DNA of 64,000 bases from Nemopilema nomurai (GCA_003864495.1 ML133472.1:310001-374000); one strand, 5' to 3'; shown: positions 24,101-37,253, counted from the stretch's first letter. Notes: generated by a model not told the origin, from the letters alone. Translations and numbers: made by a program.

Positions 24101-26336
24101 GAGAAAGGCTCAATTCTACCATTCGTTTTGGTTACCTCCTCTTTAAGTGCTTGGGTACGTTTTTGCATAACCAAAATTGCCATGGGTTTGTTTACCCTAC
24201 CCGGAATGCATGCTAAATTCTACCATTCGTTTTGGTTGATGTTGATTGCACGTTGATGATCTTTGCTAACAAACCACTAACTTTCGTTTACAGATGATGA
24301 AGAACATGGGCTCAATGAACGCCAAGGTTTGTTTTCATATGACATTTGGCGCCAACTGCTTTCAATTCGTGTTATTTTGTTAGAAATGCACATATAAGAA
24401 ACGGCTGTACAATAGCTACGCCCTGTTATTAAAGAAGACCCAAGGCAACCAGCAATTTAAAGCTGACTGTCTGCCTTTCAATGATAATAACTGAAGCTAA
24501 TTTTTATGCAATAATGTGGGTGGTACATTCACTGTGTAAGCAGACTTTCAAGCCCAGGAAAGCATTATATTTACCCACAGCCGTGTTGATGTGTCGATCA
24601 AATTATTTGCTGCCGCCGTGTTAATCTTTAATTGCTTCAAGCATCCGTGCTTGATTGCCAAAACGAGTGTGTACGGACAGTTATGTGGAGCTTTTGATTC
24701 AAAAGGCTTGTTTGTTTGCACGACTTGTATGCAATCCTGAGACCGGTGACTTAACCAATATTGACTTGATAATAACATGACCCGCCAGCCAATTACCAAT
24801 CATTTAATGACATCCCGCTTTCGTCATTAGTAACCGACCTGCTTAATTGAATGTCCGAATGCGTGGATGCCTCTTTTAATTAGAGTATGGTTATTAATTA
24901 CTGAAGGCGGTAAGCTAACTTAGAACACTTTCTTGAATATTAGAAGTCTCGTTATTCTTTGATGTTTCCTGTTAGAATATACCTTGTTAGAATAGTCTAG
25001 CTTGTCCTAAAAGCCAAGAATACTCAGATATTTTCTCAAATAGGAGCAATATTCACTGATTAATTCTAACTTTTAGTCAGTTCTGAGCCTTCAGAGTTAT
25101 TAACTCACTGGATGTTTGAAGATCCATCTCTACAACTAGAAAGCTAAAAAATTCATTCTGGTCACAAGACAGTTCAAATGAACGCCCCAGGCAAAAAGTT
25201 GTTGCTCTCGATTAAAGCATTGAGATTCGAAAATGCACCACCAAATGAGGCTGGTAATGAAAAAATGCGGACCTGAGAGAATGTGTTATTTTGTGGGCGC
25301 TTCTTGGAAGTTTTTCGCAACACCAGGCCCATTGAAAGGCAGCTTCGATGCAATACCTCAATCTGATTATATTGCCTTATAGGGATTTGATCCTGACGAA
25401 GGCAATGCTGATGCAGATGCCGAAGATAGTGACGACGAAGGTATTTCGTAGTGCACTCATTTTTATCGCATGATACCTGTTTACTTGTTCACTAGGAACA
25501 TTGCTCAGAAATTTCTTACTTTTTATTGTTTTTATTTAGCTTAGGTCTTCATTGTTTTGGCCCAAATTTCAACAATAGAATTGAAGTGTCTGTGAATACA
25601 CGTGCTCTTATAGTTGTTGGCTTTTTCTTTCCCAAGAGCGGCTGAGCATTTTATTTTGTCAATCAGAACAAAAAGCATTTGTTTCTAATATGTAGCTTTG
25701 TTTCTTTAAAATCAGCTATTTTCTCTGTTTGTTAAGCGTGAATACATTTAATTCTTGTATGTTACATAGAATCCCATATTAGACATTGTAGATAGCAGAT
25801 ACGAAAATTTTTATTTACAACAAAATAAATAGTTTATTACAATTATGTGACAGCTTTTTAATCAGCAGTAAATAGAGTCTACACAACTACAGCAAGGACC
25901 ATTTAGCAAATTCCTCGATATCTTCATTAATTCCTCATTTCTTATAAAGCGTAAAGGTGGTATTTTTAACGATGGAATCATTATGATGACAATGTACAAA
26001 CTCGAAACGTTTCCGTACATTTAATCATTTGGCGAAGTGTGAAATTGTGCTTCTTTCTGTTCGTGTTGGACTCAAGTCACTCCTCTCTAGTCATAACCAT
26101 ATTTTTCTGATATTTTGCTTATTTTTATCAGCATAAATAGCATGAATGACGCACTTTATCATGTAAAACCTATGCAATAAACTCTCCCTATTTCGTTTAG
26201 TGCAGGCTTTATTTCAACCTCTAGCAATGTAACAGAAGTAAGACACCATTTGGTGCAATGTTTTTGTGTGTTGATACGAGTCGACAGTCATGTAAACTTG
26301 CATCTTTGTTTCGTAGAGCTTCCTGACTTAGAATAA
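18107..26336 (+). CDS. PTGES3: Hsp90 co-chaperone p23 / prostaglandin E synthase 3, eight exons
   Basis: p23 binds the ATP-bound, closed state of Hsp90 and stabilises client complexes in the cytosol. Coding exons: 18107-18108, 20161-20277, 21341-21410, 22330-22425, 22843-22932, 24294-24326, 25383-25440, 26317-26336; every junction phase agrees and the product is 161 residues, against 160 in human. The start codon is inferred to be split: AT at 18107-18108 before a GTAAGT donor, and G at 20161, giving MALHPPVFWAQR with A at -3 and G at +4. The CS domain follows, with YHVDLEFF, FWPRLL and the WxxxxDDSD block (FSRWKDEDDSD). The acidic tail has MMKNMG and EDSDDE, and the tiny last exon supplies ELPDLE, matching the conserved C terminus. 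If intron 7 were retained, the protein would instead end GIS after codon DDE. Intron 4 has a weak donor, GTTTTT. Confidence 0.92.
24112..24232. repeat. Short direct repeat in p23 intron 5
   Basis: The words TTCTACCATTCGTTTTGGTT occur at about 24114-24133 and again at about 24217-24236, roughly 100 bp apart. It may reflect a small duplication and has no known role. Confidence 0.6.
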
Positions 26337-27227
26337 ACACAGTATCCTGGTATTTGGATGTATGGTGCACAGATGAGAAGAATATTCTTGGACACCCTCC
26401 AGGCATGATTTCTTGTCAAATTGCTCCCTGTCAAACGTCGCCTACTCGTCCCATGATTTCTGTTTTTTTTCGTGCTAGCACTGTAAGTCACTGTGTTCAG
26501 TCTCCAGCCCTGTCGTTTTGTCTGTATACAAATTAAAATGTGCTTTGAAAGAGAGAAAGAAGTTGCTAATCTTATGTGACCATTTTTATGACAAATGTGC
26601 CTCTGTAGTCGATGTGCAGTTTCGCACCATTAAGTAATGTTGACGTCATTGATAAACAAAATAGTGACAACAAAACAGGTTTCGGAGAAGGTATTGCAAA
26701 GGTTTCGACCAATGTTACGTCACAGACATTTTTACTTTTGCTGATGCAACTTGAAGATTAAAAAATCTAATTCTTCAACATGCAACAAAAAGCTGGTATT
26801 TTTGCTTTATTGTTGCGATATGGATGGTGTTAGTTGAAACACGATCAACGAACTTTGAGCGGCCTTTCTAGTGTTTGACATTTTGAATGGTGACAGGAGT
26901 GGGCGGTTCTGTTTGGCCTGGCAGAATGCTGGACTCACGACCCTGGCACTTTTGCTTGACCTTCTGGGGAATCCAGCATAGTTTGCTCCCATTCCTTGAA
27001 GCAGCTTGAACTGCCTTGGAAGCATGCCCACATAGTGATCAAGGTGTGCTTTCAGCTTGCTTGCCCTGCATCGAGTCTTCGCCAGCAGCTTGGCGCGACC
27101 ACTTCGGCCGAGAGACATTTATCACTAGCAACAGGCCCCGGCTACTTATGGACATGATTTGGATTCACATGTCCCCTGCGCCGTTTGGCAATCTGCAGTT
27201 ATCTGTTCGTTCGTCTCTTGAGGTTGT
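26337..27227. other. 3' UTRs of the convergent p23 and secreted-orphan genes
   Basis: p23 (plus) and the secreted orphan (minus) converge here. TTTATT at 26806-26811, read on the minus strand as AATAAA, would serve the minus-strand gene and leave a 3' UTR of about 420 bases. That UTR contains a 103-codon open frame (26807-27118, minus) that I do not regard as coding. For p23, AATAAA overlaps its own stop codon, and no better downstream signal was found. Confidence 0.5.
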
Positions 27228-29799
27228 TCAGCCTCTTTGCCAACTCCCTGCGCTTGCTCTTCGGAGCATTCGTATCCGCTCAGCGAGGATGACGCGTTTA
27301 AGACGCGAAGAAATGCCCAGATTCTTCAAAACCTTTTCGTCAGGTCGGTAGTATTTCAAAATGGCCCCGAGCGCTTTGCTCAACCGGCTGTTCTCCATCT
27401 TTGCTTTTGCGAGAAAGCGGATCATCTGGTTCCTAACCTCTTTTTCGATCCGTATGTTGTCCTTCAATCTGTCAATCTCGTCGCTATCGCAACAGTTTTT
27501 CTTGCCGCCCTGCCCACCGGCCTCAGTCAGTGCTCTGTTGCTTCCAGCTTCGACGCGATGGCTTTCGTCTGCCATTCCTCCTGCACTGCTGTTGCTCAAC
27601 TCGCTTTTGCCATCCTCCATGAGTGATTTGTAAAGGCGGTCTATCTCTAGGGTCGTGTTCACAATTTGCCCCTTCAGGTCTTCCATTTGCCTATCCACGT
27701 CGGTGCTCTTGGAGTATCCCGTGCTGTAACTGTCGGTCAGTTGGTTCTCATTTACAAAGCCTTTGGTTGGAATGGAGAAATCTCGCCTGCCGAAGCCTGC
27801 ATCGTTTTGTTTCAGATGCCTCATGTTGTCGAAGAAGGCCTTCGTCTTGCGTAATTCAGAGACGTCCAAGTACTGCGAAGTTCCGTGTTTGTTTTTTATT
27901 ACGACGTCGGTGAACTGATTTGGGGCCGGAGATTTGTTCCGCTCGCTTTCAGGCGCACCAGGGTAACTCATTTCATTTATGTAACTAACAAGGCCGCCCA
28001 CGGTTTTCGCTGCAAAGTGAGAAGGGAATCCAAATTTAAGCGTGAGGTGACACTAGATTAGTTATAAGTGTGTCACAGAATCGGGATAAAATTTAGTTAT
28101 TTCAGTCGCTAAGAAAGATGAGACGTTGAAAATTCTTTAACATTTCTATGTTTAAAAAGACCTTTGAAGTTTTCAAGAAAAACATTGTTCTTTGAGATCT
28201 TTGGAGCCTCGTACTGGGATATTTTGGAATTTCAATCTGGCAACACTGTTTGCGGTGATGTAGCATTTGAAAGCACACTCGTTGAATGCGTCATATGGCG
28301 TGAAGTTTGCCACACTTTGCATCCCTTGACCTATTGCTTGGTCATGCAAATATGTTATCAGTAATTGTTGTCGCATCTGTAAACATTGATAAAGAGCAAT
28401 GAATCAAAATTTCCGACCAAATTTTGCTGGGGTTTGTTTGAGGTGTCAATTATTTTGTGGTTTTCACCTTCCGTTTGGTTTTCATGTCTCTGCACCAAGG
28501 TTTTGTAGTATAAATTTAGGCAAGTGTTCTATGCTCTTATGGCTGACCTAGGGGCAGAATGGAGAGGGGGCTGCTTTTGGAAAGGGTCCACCTCTCCCCC
28601 TGTTAACCAACATTCCCGACTTAAATCAAAATATTCCCAACGGCAAGCAGAACTCCTTCCCATTCGTTGCTTGATGTTGGAAAATAAATGCGGTTTACGA
28701 TACAATAGTCTAACTAAAATTTATTTGGGAAAGGGGAAATTGACAACCTGGTCAGGTCAGCCGGAAAATTTAAAATCAGTTTGTTGTTTCACAATGTTGA
28801 CAAATGTTTTCGCTTGCTCTTACTGTGTAAATTTGTGCTTCATTGCACTCATCCTGCCTTCCATTGAAAGACCTATAGGCCATCTCTCAAGAACACAATT
28901 GATCAGGAAATTTGCTTTTTGGCTCGACGTTTTATTACTTTATGTCTAGCTATTCAAGAAAAATTTAGTTTTAATAGCTAGTATTTAACGAAGTATGAGC
29001 ATTTACCCAGTGGCTTTTTTTAATGATTCTGTGAGTATAAATTTTGCCCAAACGTTTTCTATTTCCCAACTACATGTAGTTATTTTCAAGATTGATACTT
29101 TTAATTCGTGCAAATTGCAACAACGTCAGAACTGCAATAATTCTGAGAAGTCATTTGACGTTGGCCTTCCCTCGTAATGGAAACTGCCAGTTTTTTGTAT
29201 GCACATCCAACGTCCAACGAGTGTAATTGGTTAACATGCGGGCAAAATGTTACTTAATCAGAGGATGGCTCTACTATGGATATTTTTACTGCAATCTTTT
29301 TCAGCTAATCAGTTTGTGGGTTTGAATAGGAAACGGAGTTAATAGCCAAATTATGGCATTGATGGTGAATTCATTCGAAAATTCATACATTGAAGAAAGC
29401 AAATGAGGGAAGTAATGGGCAAAAATAATGCTAGAGAATATCATCAATTGGAAAGTGTATGCAGATTGCTAAGGGAGTTTGCCCGAGGCCCGAGGTTGTA
29501 TAAAGTTCGAGCGATCACCGCCTGGGTTGCTTATAAAACAAAGTTAAGTGCGATGTTTACAATCTGCATACATACCTTTGTGATAATTTTCGAGATCTAA
29601 ACTCAAGCTATTTGGGGTTTTGGCAAATAGTCCCCGTGCTCGTATTGTTTTTTTGGAGATGAGAGTCCAATTATCACAAATATTTTGTCCCAAGTTATTT
29701 TATGTAAATAGGCTCACTCAAAGGCAATAGTAACGTACCTTTAGCGGTGCAGACGGCCAAGAAGATGGCTAGCTTTGTCAGTGCCAGGGTCGAGATCAT
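27228..29799 (-). CDS. Secreted coiled-coil orphan protein, two exons
   Basis: Exon 1 (29739-29799) encodes a clear signal peptide, MISTLALTKLAIFLAVCTAK, ending at a GTACGT donor. Exon 2 (27228-28009) follows an acceptor ending TTTGCAG in matching phase and adds about 260 residues. Visible features are a stretch rich in Ser, Asn and Asp, a possible processing and amidation site GFGRR, a QMEDLKGQIVNTTLEIDRL heptad-like helix, a GGKKNCCD segment with a cysteine pair, and a long basic helix IDRLKDNIRIEKEV to LKRVILAERIRML. I recognise no domain. The single GFGRR and the dibasic sites allow a peptide-precursor reading, but repeated peptide copies are absent, so a secreted structural or matrix protein is equally possible. 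The last 11 residues (RRASAGSWQRG) break the helix; an alternative frame continues it (see findings). The product would be about 280 residues. Confidence 0.7.
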
Positions 29800-30201
29800 G
29801 ATTTGCAATATTGGTCCGACATGACTTGCCTTCTCTTTTTTTATCGGCCAGCTTATCTACGCCTTTCACCCGCTATCTTAAATGTCGAAAGTTTAATTCA
29901 TGGTGGCTATGAACAATCGTGAGAGTGAAAGGGCGGTCTTATCAAAAACTACAGCCAGGCATGAATAATTAATTCCCGAGTACCCGCAAGGATCACTCTT
30001 CACAAGAGAAGTACTTGGGACCCGCGTTTCCGATGATTTTGCATTGTCTTCGTTGTTACATGGAGAAATCCATGAAATTCTTTGTCTTCTGTTTGATAAT
30101 CATCTGGAGATTTGGAAATTGAAAATTATCCTTGGAAATTTACTATGGAACCCAATATTCAATGATAATTCCGAAGTCTAGACTTAATTGATTTGAAATT
30201 T

Positions 30202-30300
30202 CGAAATTTACAATTTCAAGATTTTGAAATTTGAATTTTCGAAATTTACAATTTCAAGATTTTGAAATTTGAATTTTCGAAATTTACAATTTCAATATTT
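30202..30300. repeat. 38-bp AT-rich tandem repeat, about 2.6 copies
   Basis: Copies start at 30202, 30240 and 30278 with CGAAATTTACAATTTCAAGA. The first two are identical over 38 bp and the third is partial. The unit is built from GAAATTT/AAATTTC words and so is partly self-complementary. Confidence 0.85.
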
Positions 30301-33300
30301 CAAAATTTGAGGATTTGAAATCATCCTTGGAAATTTAGCATTAACTCAATATTGAATGACAGATCGTATTCTGGAATTATTAAAAATAATCCGTAGTTTC
30401 GGTTTTGATTTGTTTCGTACTGACTTTCCCTTGCAATTCTTCGTCTATGGCCAAACAAGAAAGTGCTTTAACATGTCACGGTACTGATTAGTCCAAATTT
30501 TCTGCAGACACTTCGAGAAGTTATTGTTGTTGCTGTTGGCGTTGTTGTTGTTGAGTGCTTATCTAGAAGCATGGTTAATGGTCTATTCTTTATATAAAGC
30601 ACGGAAAAACTAATTTGAAGAAAAATTCTTCCGTAGCACGAGATTACCTGCACGTCGGGTCGTTGACGTGATTGTCTTGTAGTATTCTGTGGACTGGATT
30701 CGTTTGTTTGGCAGTTCATATGCTTGGTGTTCGCGGGTTATGTGATTTTACTGGTAAAATATGATGGAATTTTCTCGATTTGTGCGTCACAAAAGCCAAA
30801 ACAGCTTTTCATACTCTCAACTATGGGTCTATTAAACAGGGCATATTCTAGTCAAGTTTGATACTTGAAATTTATTTTTACTTTTTTTTGCAAAACTGGG
30901 GAGTAATCGATGTTTTGTCTGAAGTGATTATGTTGCATGAAAGTTTCACTTCAAATTCAATAAACCAAATTCCCTTCAAGGCCGAAAATCGCTGTGGATT
31001 TTACTGCCTCGTTGACTAACAGCAATCATGTTTTCTCATCAAACCTAGTATGGGAAGTTAGAATGCATTCTTACACAAAATCGGTTAATAGCTCCAGGTA
31101 GAACCACCAGTTTCCTATTGATAACAACGAGAACTGAAGGAGGCAAAAGTAGTGCGCTTTTTGAAGGCCGCTGAAAATTTTCCTGACTTGAGATTAATTA
31201 ACAATTCTCTTGTTGTATTTTCCATATCAAAGTTTGGCCCCCACCCCTCCAATATTTACTCTCATCGGAAGCATTGTTTCCATCTTATGTAGATTCCTGC
31301 TAAACATTTCTTCAATTTGGCCACCTGCTAGTATTTCATTATCTTGAAATTGACTAAGTTTTTGATTTCAACAAATGTGTTTTCAACTCTGTGATTTTCG
31401 GATAAGTTCATAAACAGTCCACTCTAGAGCATTGGCACCTTCGTGAAATTAGCTCCATTGCCTTCTTTGGTCTCTTTTTGCTAAATCTAGCTGTCCCTTT
31501 CATCGCTACAATAAAGATGTATGAAAACAACAAGTAGCCAGTTATATGAACTTTTTTCAATGTAGAGACTCAAACTTGAGTAAAAATTCAGAATCAAACC
31601 TGCAATAATGCTTAGCCATTTGCATCCCAGTTTTCTAACAAATACGATGCCCAGCTTGGTTTCTTGCCAAATGTTCTTGTCAATGGTATTGATTCAAATA
31701 GCATGATTGGAAACAATTGTGCAATTATGAAAACAGCAGCATAGCTGTGAATGACAGCAAGAGATGAAGGTAATTGTACTACTTTGAAAATAATGACATC
31801 GTTGCTAAGCAATAGCACTGTACCAGGAAGCTTGCAATGGAAATAATCGATTATTGAAGTTGTGAGAAAATCTAAATACAGACGTGAGACTAGGGTCTAG
31901 AGATGTTGACAGTGGAGCTTCTGGTCCATGTATATTTATACTGTTTTGCTTCATCGTTTCAAGATCCCGTGCTCTTAAAACTGTAAATAATTAGAATAAA
32001 AATAGGCATAAGCACAAATATAAATTGCATGAGATTGAAAAGAAAGTTGATGGAAACTTTCATCTAGTCCACTGGTTTTCGGCACACGTACGACGTTTTA
32101 CGATCTGCGTGTTGCGCTAGCATGCTTGTGTCCATTTTCATTCGTAACTTCGATCGCGTAATCCATTCACGATACGGAACGATATGTATTCTCTCTCAAA
32201 CACTCTAACGATCTTTTCCAAAGCATTCCTACTTTTCGCTTGTATTTTTTATGACCATAGGCCAATCCAATGTGTAAAACAGCATCAACCAAATATGACT
32301 TCTTGATGTGATGTTTCCCAATAAAAAGTTTCTTTGTGGTTTCTTGATTATTGATCTTGATAGATGACCAATTCTTTCAAAAGTCGCGTAGTGATACCGT
32401 AGAGTCATAGAGAACCATCATTCTGTTCGACCCCAGACCTCTCAATTATTGGCGCTTCTTCATAGGTGAAACACCCTAGCCTTTTTCGTTTCCAAAAGCC
32501 GTTGGCTCTTAAAATTATATTTTTAGCTCAAATTCCTGTTCGCCATCGTCTCCAATTTTCTATCAATGTTTAATTTCCTGTTCTTTGTCACGGCTATTTA
32601 TGTAAATGTGACATTATTTTATTTGTTAGAAAACGACTCAATACCTTTTCATCTGTGCTGTTTTATTTAAATTTGCCAAAGTTAAGAGCCAAGGGTAAAA
32701 TAGGTATTGTGATATGACTTACTTGTGATGATGCAAAAAGTGTTTTCAAGATGAAAACGCAAGCCAATAACATTTTAAAATTTCACGTCCTCCATGACGA
32801 TTTCCAAAGTTTCTCAAAGTTTTGAAATTATTCTTTATCCAGCGCCTATATAGTTTTCCATAGCTGATAAGAAAGAACCACCAGAGGCTACGTACAATGC
32901 TATATCCTGTGAGCCTTATAAACCCCGATAGTTCCCGTGGAGTTTCTGGTTTACCACTGCTATAACAATTTTAGACGGGGGTTTTTGGGGCTGTCGTTGA
33001 GACATTCCATGGCCTCTGAAACCTTTGCCATGGCAGAGGGCTAAAATGAGATTGATGTTGAAAGCAAACTAGGAACTTTTAGCAGTAAATTCTGTAGCCA
33101 ATATTGATGTTGTTTCAACAATGCTTAAAACACAGCAAGCATAGAGGAAGGTTCTCAAGCAGTTTTTTATGTGGCAGCAACTGCATTTGAATGAATACCG
33201 GGAATGCTGCAATGTGACACCTAACTTTATAAGAGCCAAGGGAAAAGACGAACCCTTTTTGTCTATCCGAAAATACCTTGTTTTTCTTGTAATTAGCGTC

Positions 33301-33965
33301 GAGCCTAACTTTTTCTGATTTCAATCGAAAGTTATTGTAAGTAAGTTGGGAGCACAGTTGGGTGCTATCTGTTGGTCGATTTAGCACTTGTTAATTCGAG
33401 TGTCAGTGGTTTTTCTTCAGAGCCTCGCCATTAGCCAGCCCTTTAATCTCGAATTCTTCAAATGGGTTATCAGAAAACAGGCCCGTCTTTCCCATCTTCT
33501 TTATACATAGACCAAATGGTTGTCGAATAAGCGCTCACCTTCTCTCGCATCGCGCCCTAAGGCAAATAGATGGTCAATCGATTAAGGAACAAGCTAATTA
33601 CTTTGCGGGGGTGGCCAAGTGAAGGCGAATTCAAAGACGAAACCGGTTTAGAAAAGATTTAGCTTTATTTCATTTAAAGCTCATCAGATTGAGAAAATAG
33701 GGGAAAGTTTGTTATCCTAACATTGGTACTATTATAGTCATTAACCAAGCAGAACCTGTTTGTTTATATTTCAGAACATGTGTGAGTTTAACAATCTTTA
33801 GTCTTGTCCATCTCAAAAGAAACGATTTTCAAAAGACGTTTTCTCCAAAGCTTTTGTAGTTAATCGATAGATTTAAACTTCGACAGCAAGATAGGAAAAT
33901 AAAGGTTTGTTGCCAACGAAACTTGTGTAACGTTCTTTACGTTTCATCACCTTGACATTAAGCAC

Positions 33966-34142
33966 ATGGTTTCACTTGGTTTCCTTTAAATCAATCGCTT
34001 CAAATCAATCACTTGAAATCAATCACTTGAAATCAATCACGTGTTGCACTTGGTTTCCCAGAAATCAACCGCTTCAAACCAATCACTTAAAATCAATCAC
34101 GTGTTTCACTTGGTTTCCTTGAAATCAATCGCTTCAAAGCAA
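33966..34142. repeat. Diverged tandem repeat of about 62 bp with an inner 14-bp repeat
   Basis: Three blocks each start near CACTTGGTTTCC, continue with AAATCAATCGCTTCAAA and end with ATCAATCACGTG. Within the first block the 14-bp word CACTTGAAATCAAT is itself repeated. The E-box CACGTG recurs at each block boundary. Confidence 0.75.
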
Positions 34143-34768
34143 ACACCTGGATTAGTAAACCCAAATTGGCTTCAATACTCTCGCCATTTGTAAAATGTTC
34201 GAGAGGTCTGTATGTTGGATTCCATTAATACTAATCTTTGACTGCGAGATAAAAATTGAATGAAATTTCTCTGGTTAAGGTGCTTTAATATATAATATCT
34301 ATTGTCTTTGGGACTAAAGATTGTAGCCGGAATGAATTGCGATAATACCCCTTTTCTGCATCCTTTTGTGACTAGCTTAATATCTGCCTTTATGAAGTGA
34401 TTTTGGCAAAAAACATTTGCTATATCCATGGTAGAAAGGACCCTTACCGCCTGCATTCATGAAATAATGGGACAGTCATAGATGGAAGTCGAAGCGCCTT
34501 GTCTGCAAAACTTGATATCTTGTTTGCAAAGTAAATTTTCATTGTCGCTCCATTTGTTTGTCAGAAAATCACCTCCTTTGTTTGTACTTCGAGAAAGGTG
34601 GTACAGTCGAGCTCCGGCAAGGTAAAAAGAAAAGGGCAAGGGCACAAATGTTGATGTTTGAAGGGAAGAGAACCTTGAGTAAAGAGCCTAGCCAATTTGA
34701 CGTTAGTAACGTCTGAGACAGCGGAGGTGTTTTCATTTATTTCGTCATTGTTTTTCCTTGCGGTCTAG

Positions 34769-34820
34769 GCACAACTGCCAAGCGAGAGGACGGCGATAGA
34801 TTCAAAACTGGAAATTATCG
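34769..34820 (+). other. Isolated exon-like segment
   Basis: A 52-base segment lies between an acceptor-like TCTAG and a strong GTGAGA donor. It is less AT-rich than its surroundings, and two frames are open through it. It could be an internal exon of an unseen gene or a 5' UTR exon of the downstream GPCR. No family assignment is possible. Confidence 0.3.
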
Positions 34821-35623
34821 GTGAGATTATTTCTGTTTAATGCCTTCTTGTGCTGCCATGTTACATGTGGAGCATAAATTATTTTTAGGGCATAAAAATG
34901 AGTGTTAGTAAGAAAATAATTATCTTGCTATGTGAATAGTTAAAAGTAATAAAACAACCACAGTTTTCATTTGAGGACTTGCGATGGGTATGTCTAGATT
35001 GGCTGCGTACAGTGAAGAAACATTTGATGTCTGAGCGATGTCAACTAAACTGTTCTTTTCGAGATAACCTCGTTATTGGCACCAACATAAAACTTGTTCC
35101 ATGATTCGGACATCCTGTTGCTTGGATACTTTTGCGCACAACAACATTATTTTGTCGCTTATCAAGAAGTAGAACAATAAATACTTGATTGAGGCATTTT
35201 GCAATTTCAGCCAGCTCTTTTCTGAATAGCACAGAGAAAGCTCGCACCTGTCATTAATCGTTCGAATTAAATCCTTATGCATAATTGATCTTCAAATTCA
35301 AATGTGGATTGAATCTTAATAAGCTGCAAAATTTGGAATTTTCGTGGAAATTGGCTCGTCAAATCAAGGTTTCTGTGTCAAACGAAAATGTAAGCGTCCT
35401 TTAACATTGTTAGATTTCCTGTTTCTTAAATTTTGATTATAAATATTAAATCATAACACCAAAGAGCATCTCAGGTGCACAGGATCCGGCTTTTGAATTT
35501 TTTAGTCTCCATAACAGTTTATAAAATAAGTCTATACCTTTGAATCGAGGATCTAATTATACACATTTTGCTTCCCTGTGAGAGGACACGGATTGTTTTG
35601 GAGAATGTTCAAGTACACGCCTT

Positions 35624-35989
35624 TTTATAAGGAACCTACCTCGAGGCCTAGTTCCAAGAGTTCCCTATTCATAGACCTCAAATCAAGAGATTTTGATACC
35701 AAAAGTTCCTTAAGTTCTCACTTTCAGTGCTTTGACTACAATAAGCCTCAACACTTAATAGAGAGAGGGGCGAGACAGCATATGCGGAAACTACTCAATG
35801 AAGCACTTGACACACGAATAGCAAGAAATCTATGCAAGTATTGGCTGCAAATAAATGGAACCGGCTTTTTAGTTCTTGATGTTTGCAGTTATAAAAGATT
35901 TTCAAATCGAAAAGTTCCTTATTGATTTTATGTTTAGTAGTATAAGTTCTTTAAATATCTCGGCCTTCTACATGTAGGTTCCTTATAAA
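35624..35989. mobile_element. Inverted-repeat element A, copy 1 (MITE-like)
   Basis: The segment starts TTTATAAGGAACCTAC and ends with its exact reverse complement GTAGGTTCCTTATAAA, a 16-bp perfect terminal inverted repeat. The interior repeats GTTCCTTA several times and has no transposase. A diverged second copy in the same orientation lies at 54578-54955, with homology extending to TGGTTCCTTGTAA outside the right repeat. These are hallmarks of a non-autonomous DNA element. Confidence 0.8.
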
Positions 35990-37253
35990 GTGGTTCCTTG
36001 TAATTCAGCTTTAAATATTTGGTGCAAGGCACATGTTGGAACAGCTTTTTTGTCGTAATGAACACGATAAATTGTACAGAGAAAAGCTGCATCGTTTTCA
36101 TTGACCAAATTTAAATAGCTCATTAACATTTACTATGATATTTCAACGAGTTGTGGTGGCCCATTTGAAATCACATTTCAACCAAATATTTGAATGATTT
36201 AGTTTTTCAGGTTTCTATTATTAAAGATGTAAAGAATGTATTGGTTCGATCCTTTGGAAATTATCGTGTCGTTAAAAACCTTTTATCAAATAATATGCAT
36301 TAGCGAAATAATATTCGGAATAACTTGCTATATTAATGCTTAACTGACTGAAAGCATTAATATGCCCCATGACTTAAACATGAAGTTTAACTGATTAAAG
36401 TCGTTTCAATTCGCTGCAAGTCTAAGGACAAAACCAAATTTGAATGTAACGTATTGCATTCAGATTTTTCTTCATAATTACAAGCTTTGAATTAGGCAAT
36501 CAATACGGCCAAATACTTAAAACTCGTCGAGGACTGAAGTAAGCACTGTTCTAGAACCGATACTGAAAACAGGCCCTGTTGGAAACCAAAATGCATGAAT
36601 AATTACATTAACCCTGTATAGATAATAGAAGTTTACAGCATCATAGATTTGACTAGATTGTCAACTGGGTAAAATCTTCAATGCTCGAAAGTTCAGGTGA
36701 ATTGGTTATTAGAGGTTTATTGCAACACCCTTCGCAATTCAGTAAAGAGCAGGTATTTGTCAGGTAATATATATTCGTTTGTTTATTTCAAGGGTTTAAA
36801 ATAATCCCGGTAGGTGACTTTTCTTGATTTCATCCACAAAAACAATGCCATCTTTTTGTGTCCGTCAAGCAAACAGTTTGCATTGAATTGAAACCGCTTT
36901 CGTTTGTAGATATAACTATCTTCATTAGAACATTCGATTTACTAGTCTCAATGAGGAAAACAAACTTTTCCTTGATTTCGTTATCCTATGAATTTCATCT
37001 CTACAAAAGTTTCCTTTGCATGCTGCCTGTCTGTGTGATTCTATTATTGTTTTGAGAGGCTTCGAGTAACAAGAGCTTTCCGGTGTCTTGTTATAGGCGG
37101 CACTCAAATAAGGCATTGTTGGCCTTTTTTTGGTAGGCAAGTACCCGAGAAGGAAAGCCAATTACTCACAATAGCATCGAATCCATCACCCTCATCCTGA
37201 TTAGCTCTACGTACATAGAGTCTCGTCCGGTTATTTTCCGCGGTTGCCCGTGG

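Noticed and set aside
26807..27118. 103-codon minus-strand frame downstream of the secreted orphan
   Set aside because: It ends at the likely polyadenylation signal and fits the 3' UTR of that gene; I see no independent promoter or splice evidence.
28524..28949. 141-codon open frame inside the intron of the secreted orphan
   Set aside because: No recognisable domain, no splice sites matching its frame, and it lies wholly within an intron on the opposite strand.
35578..35925. 115-codon open frame with KSSL and KEPTSRPSS words
   Set aside because: It lies within element A and is explained by that repeat; the second copy does not keep the frame intact.
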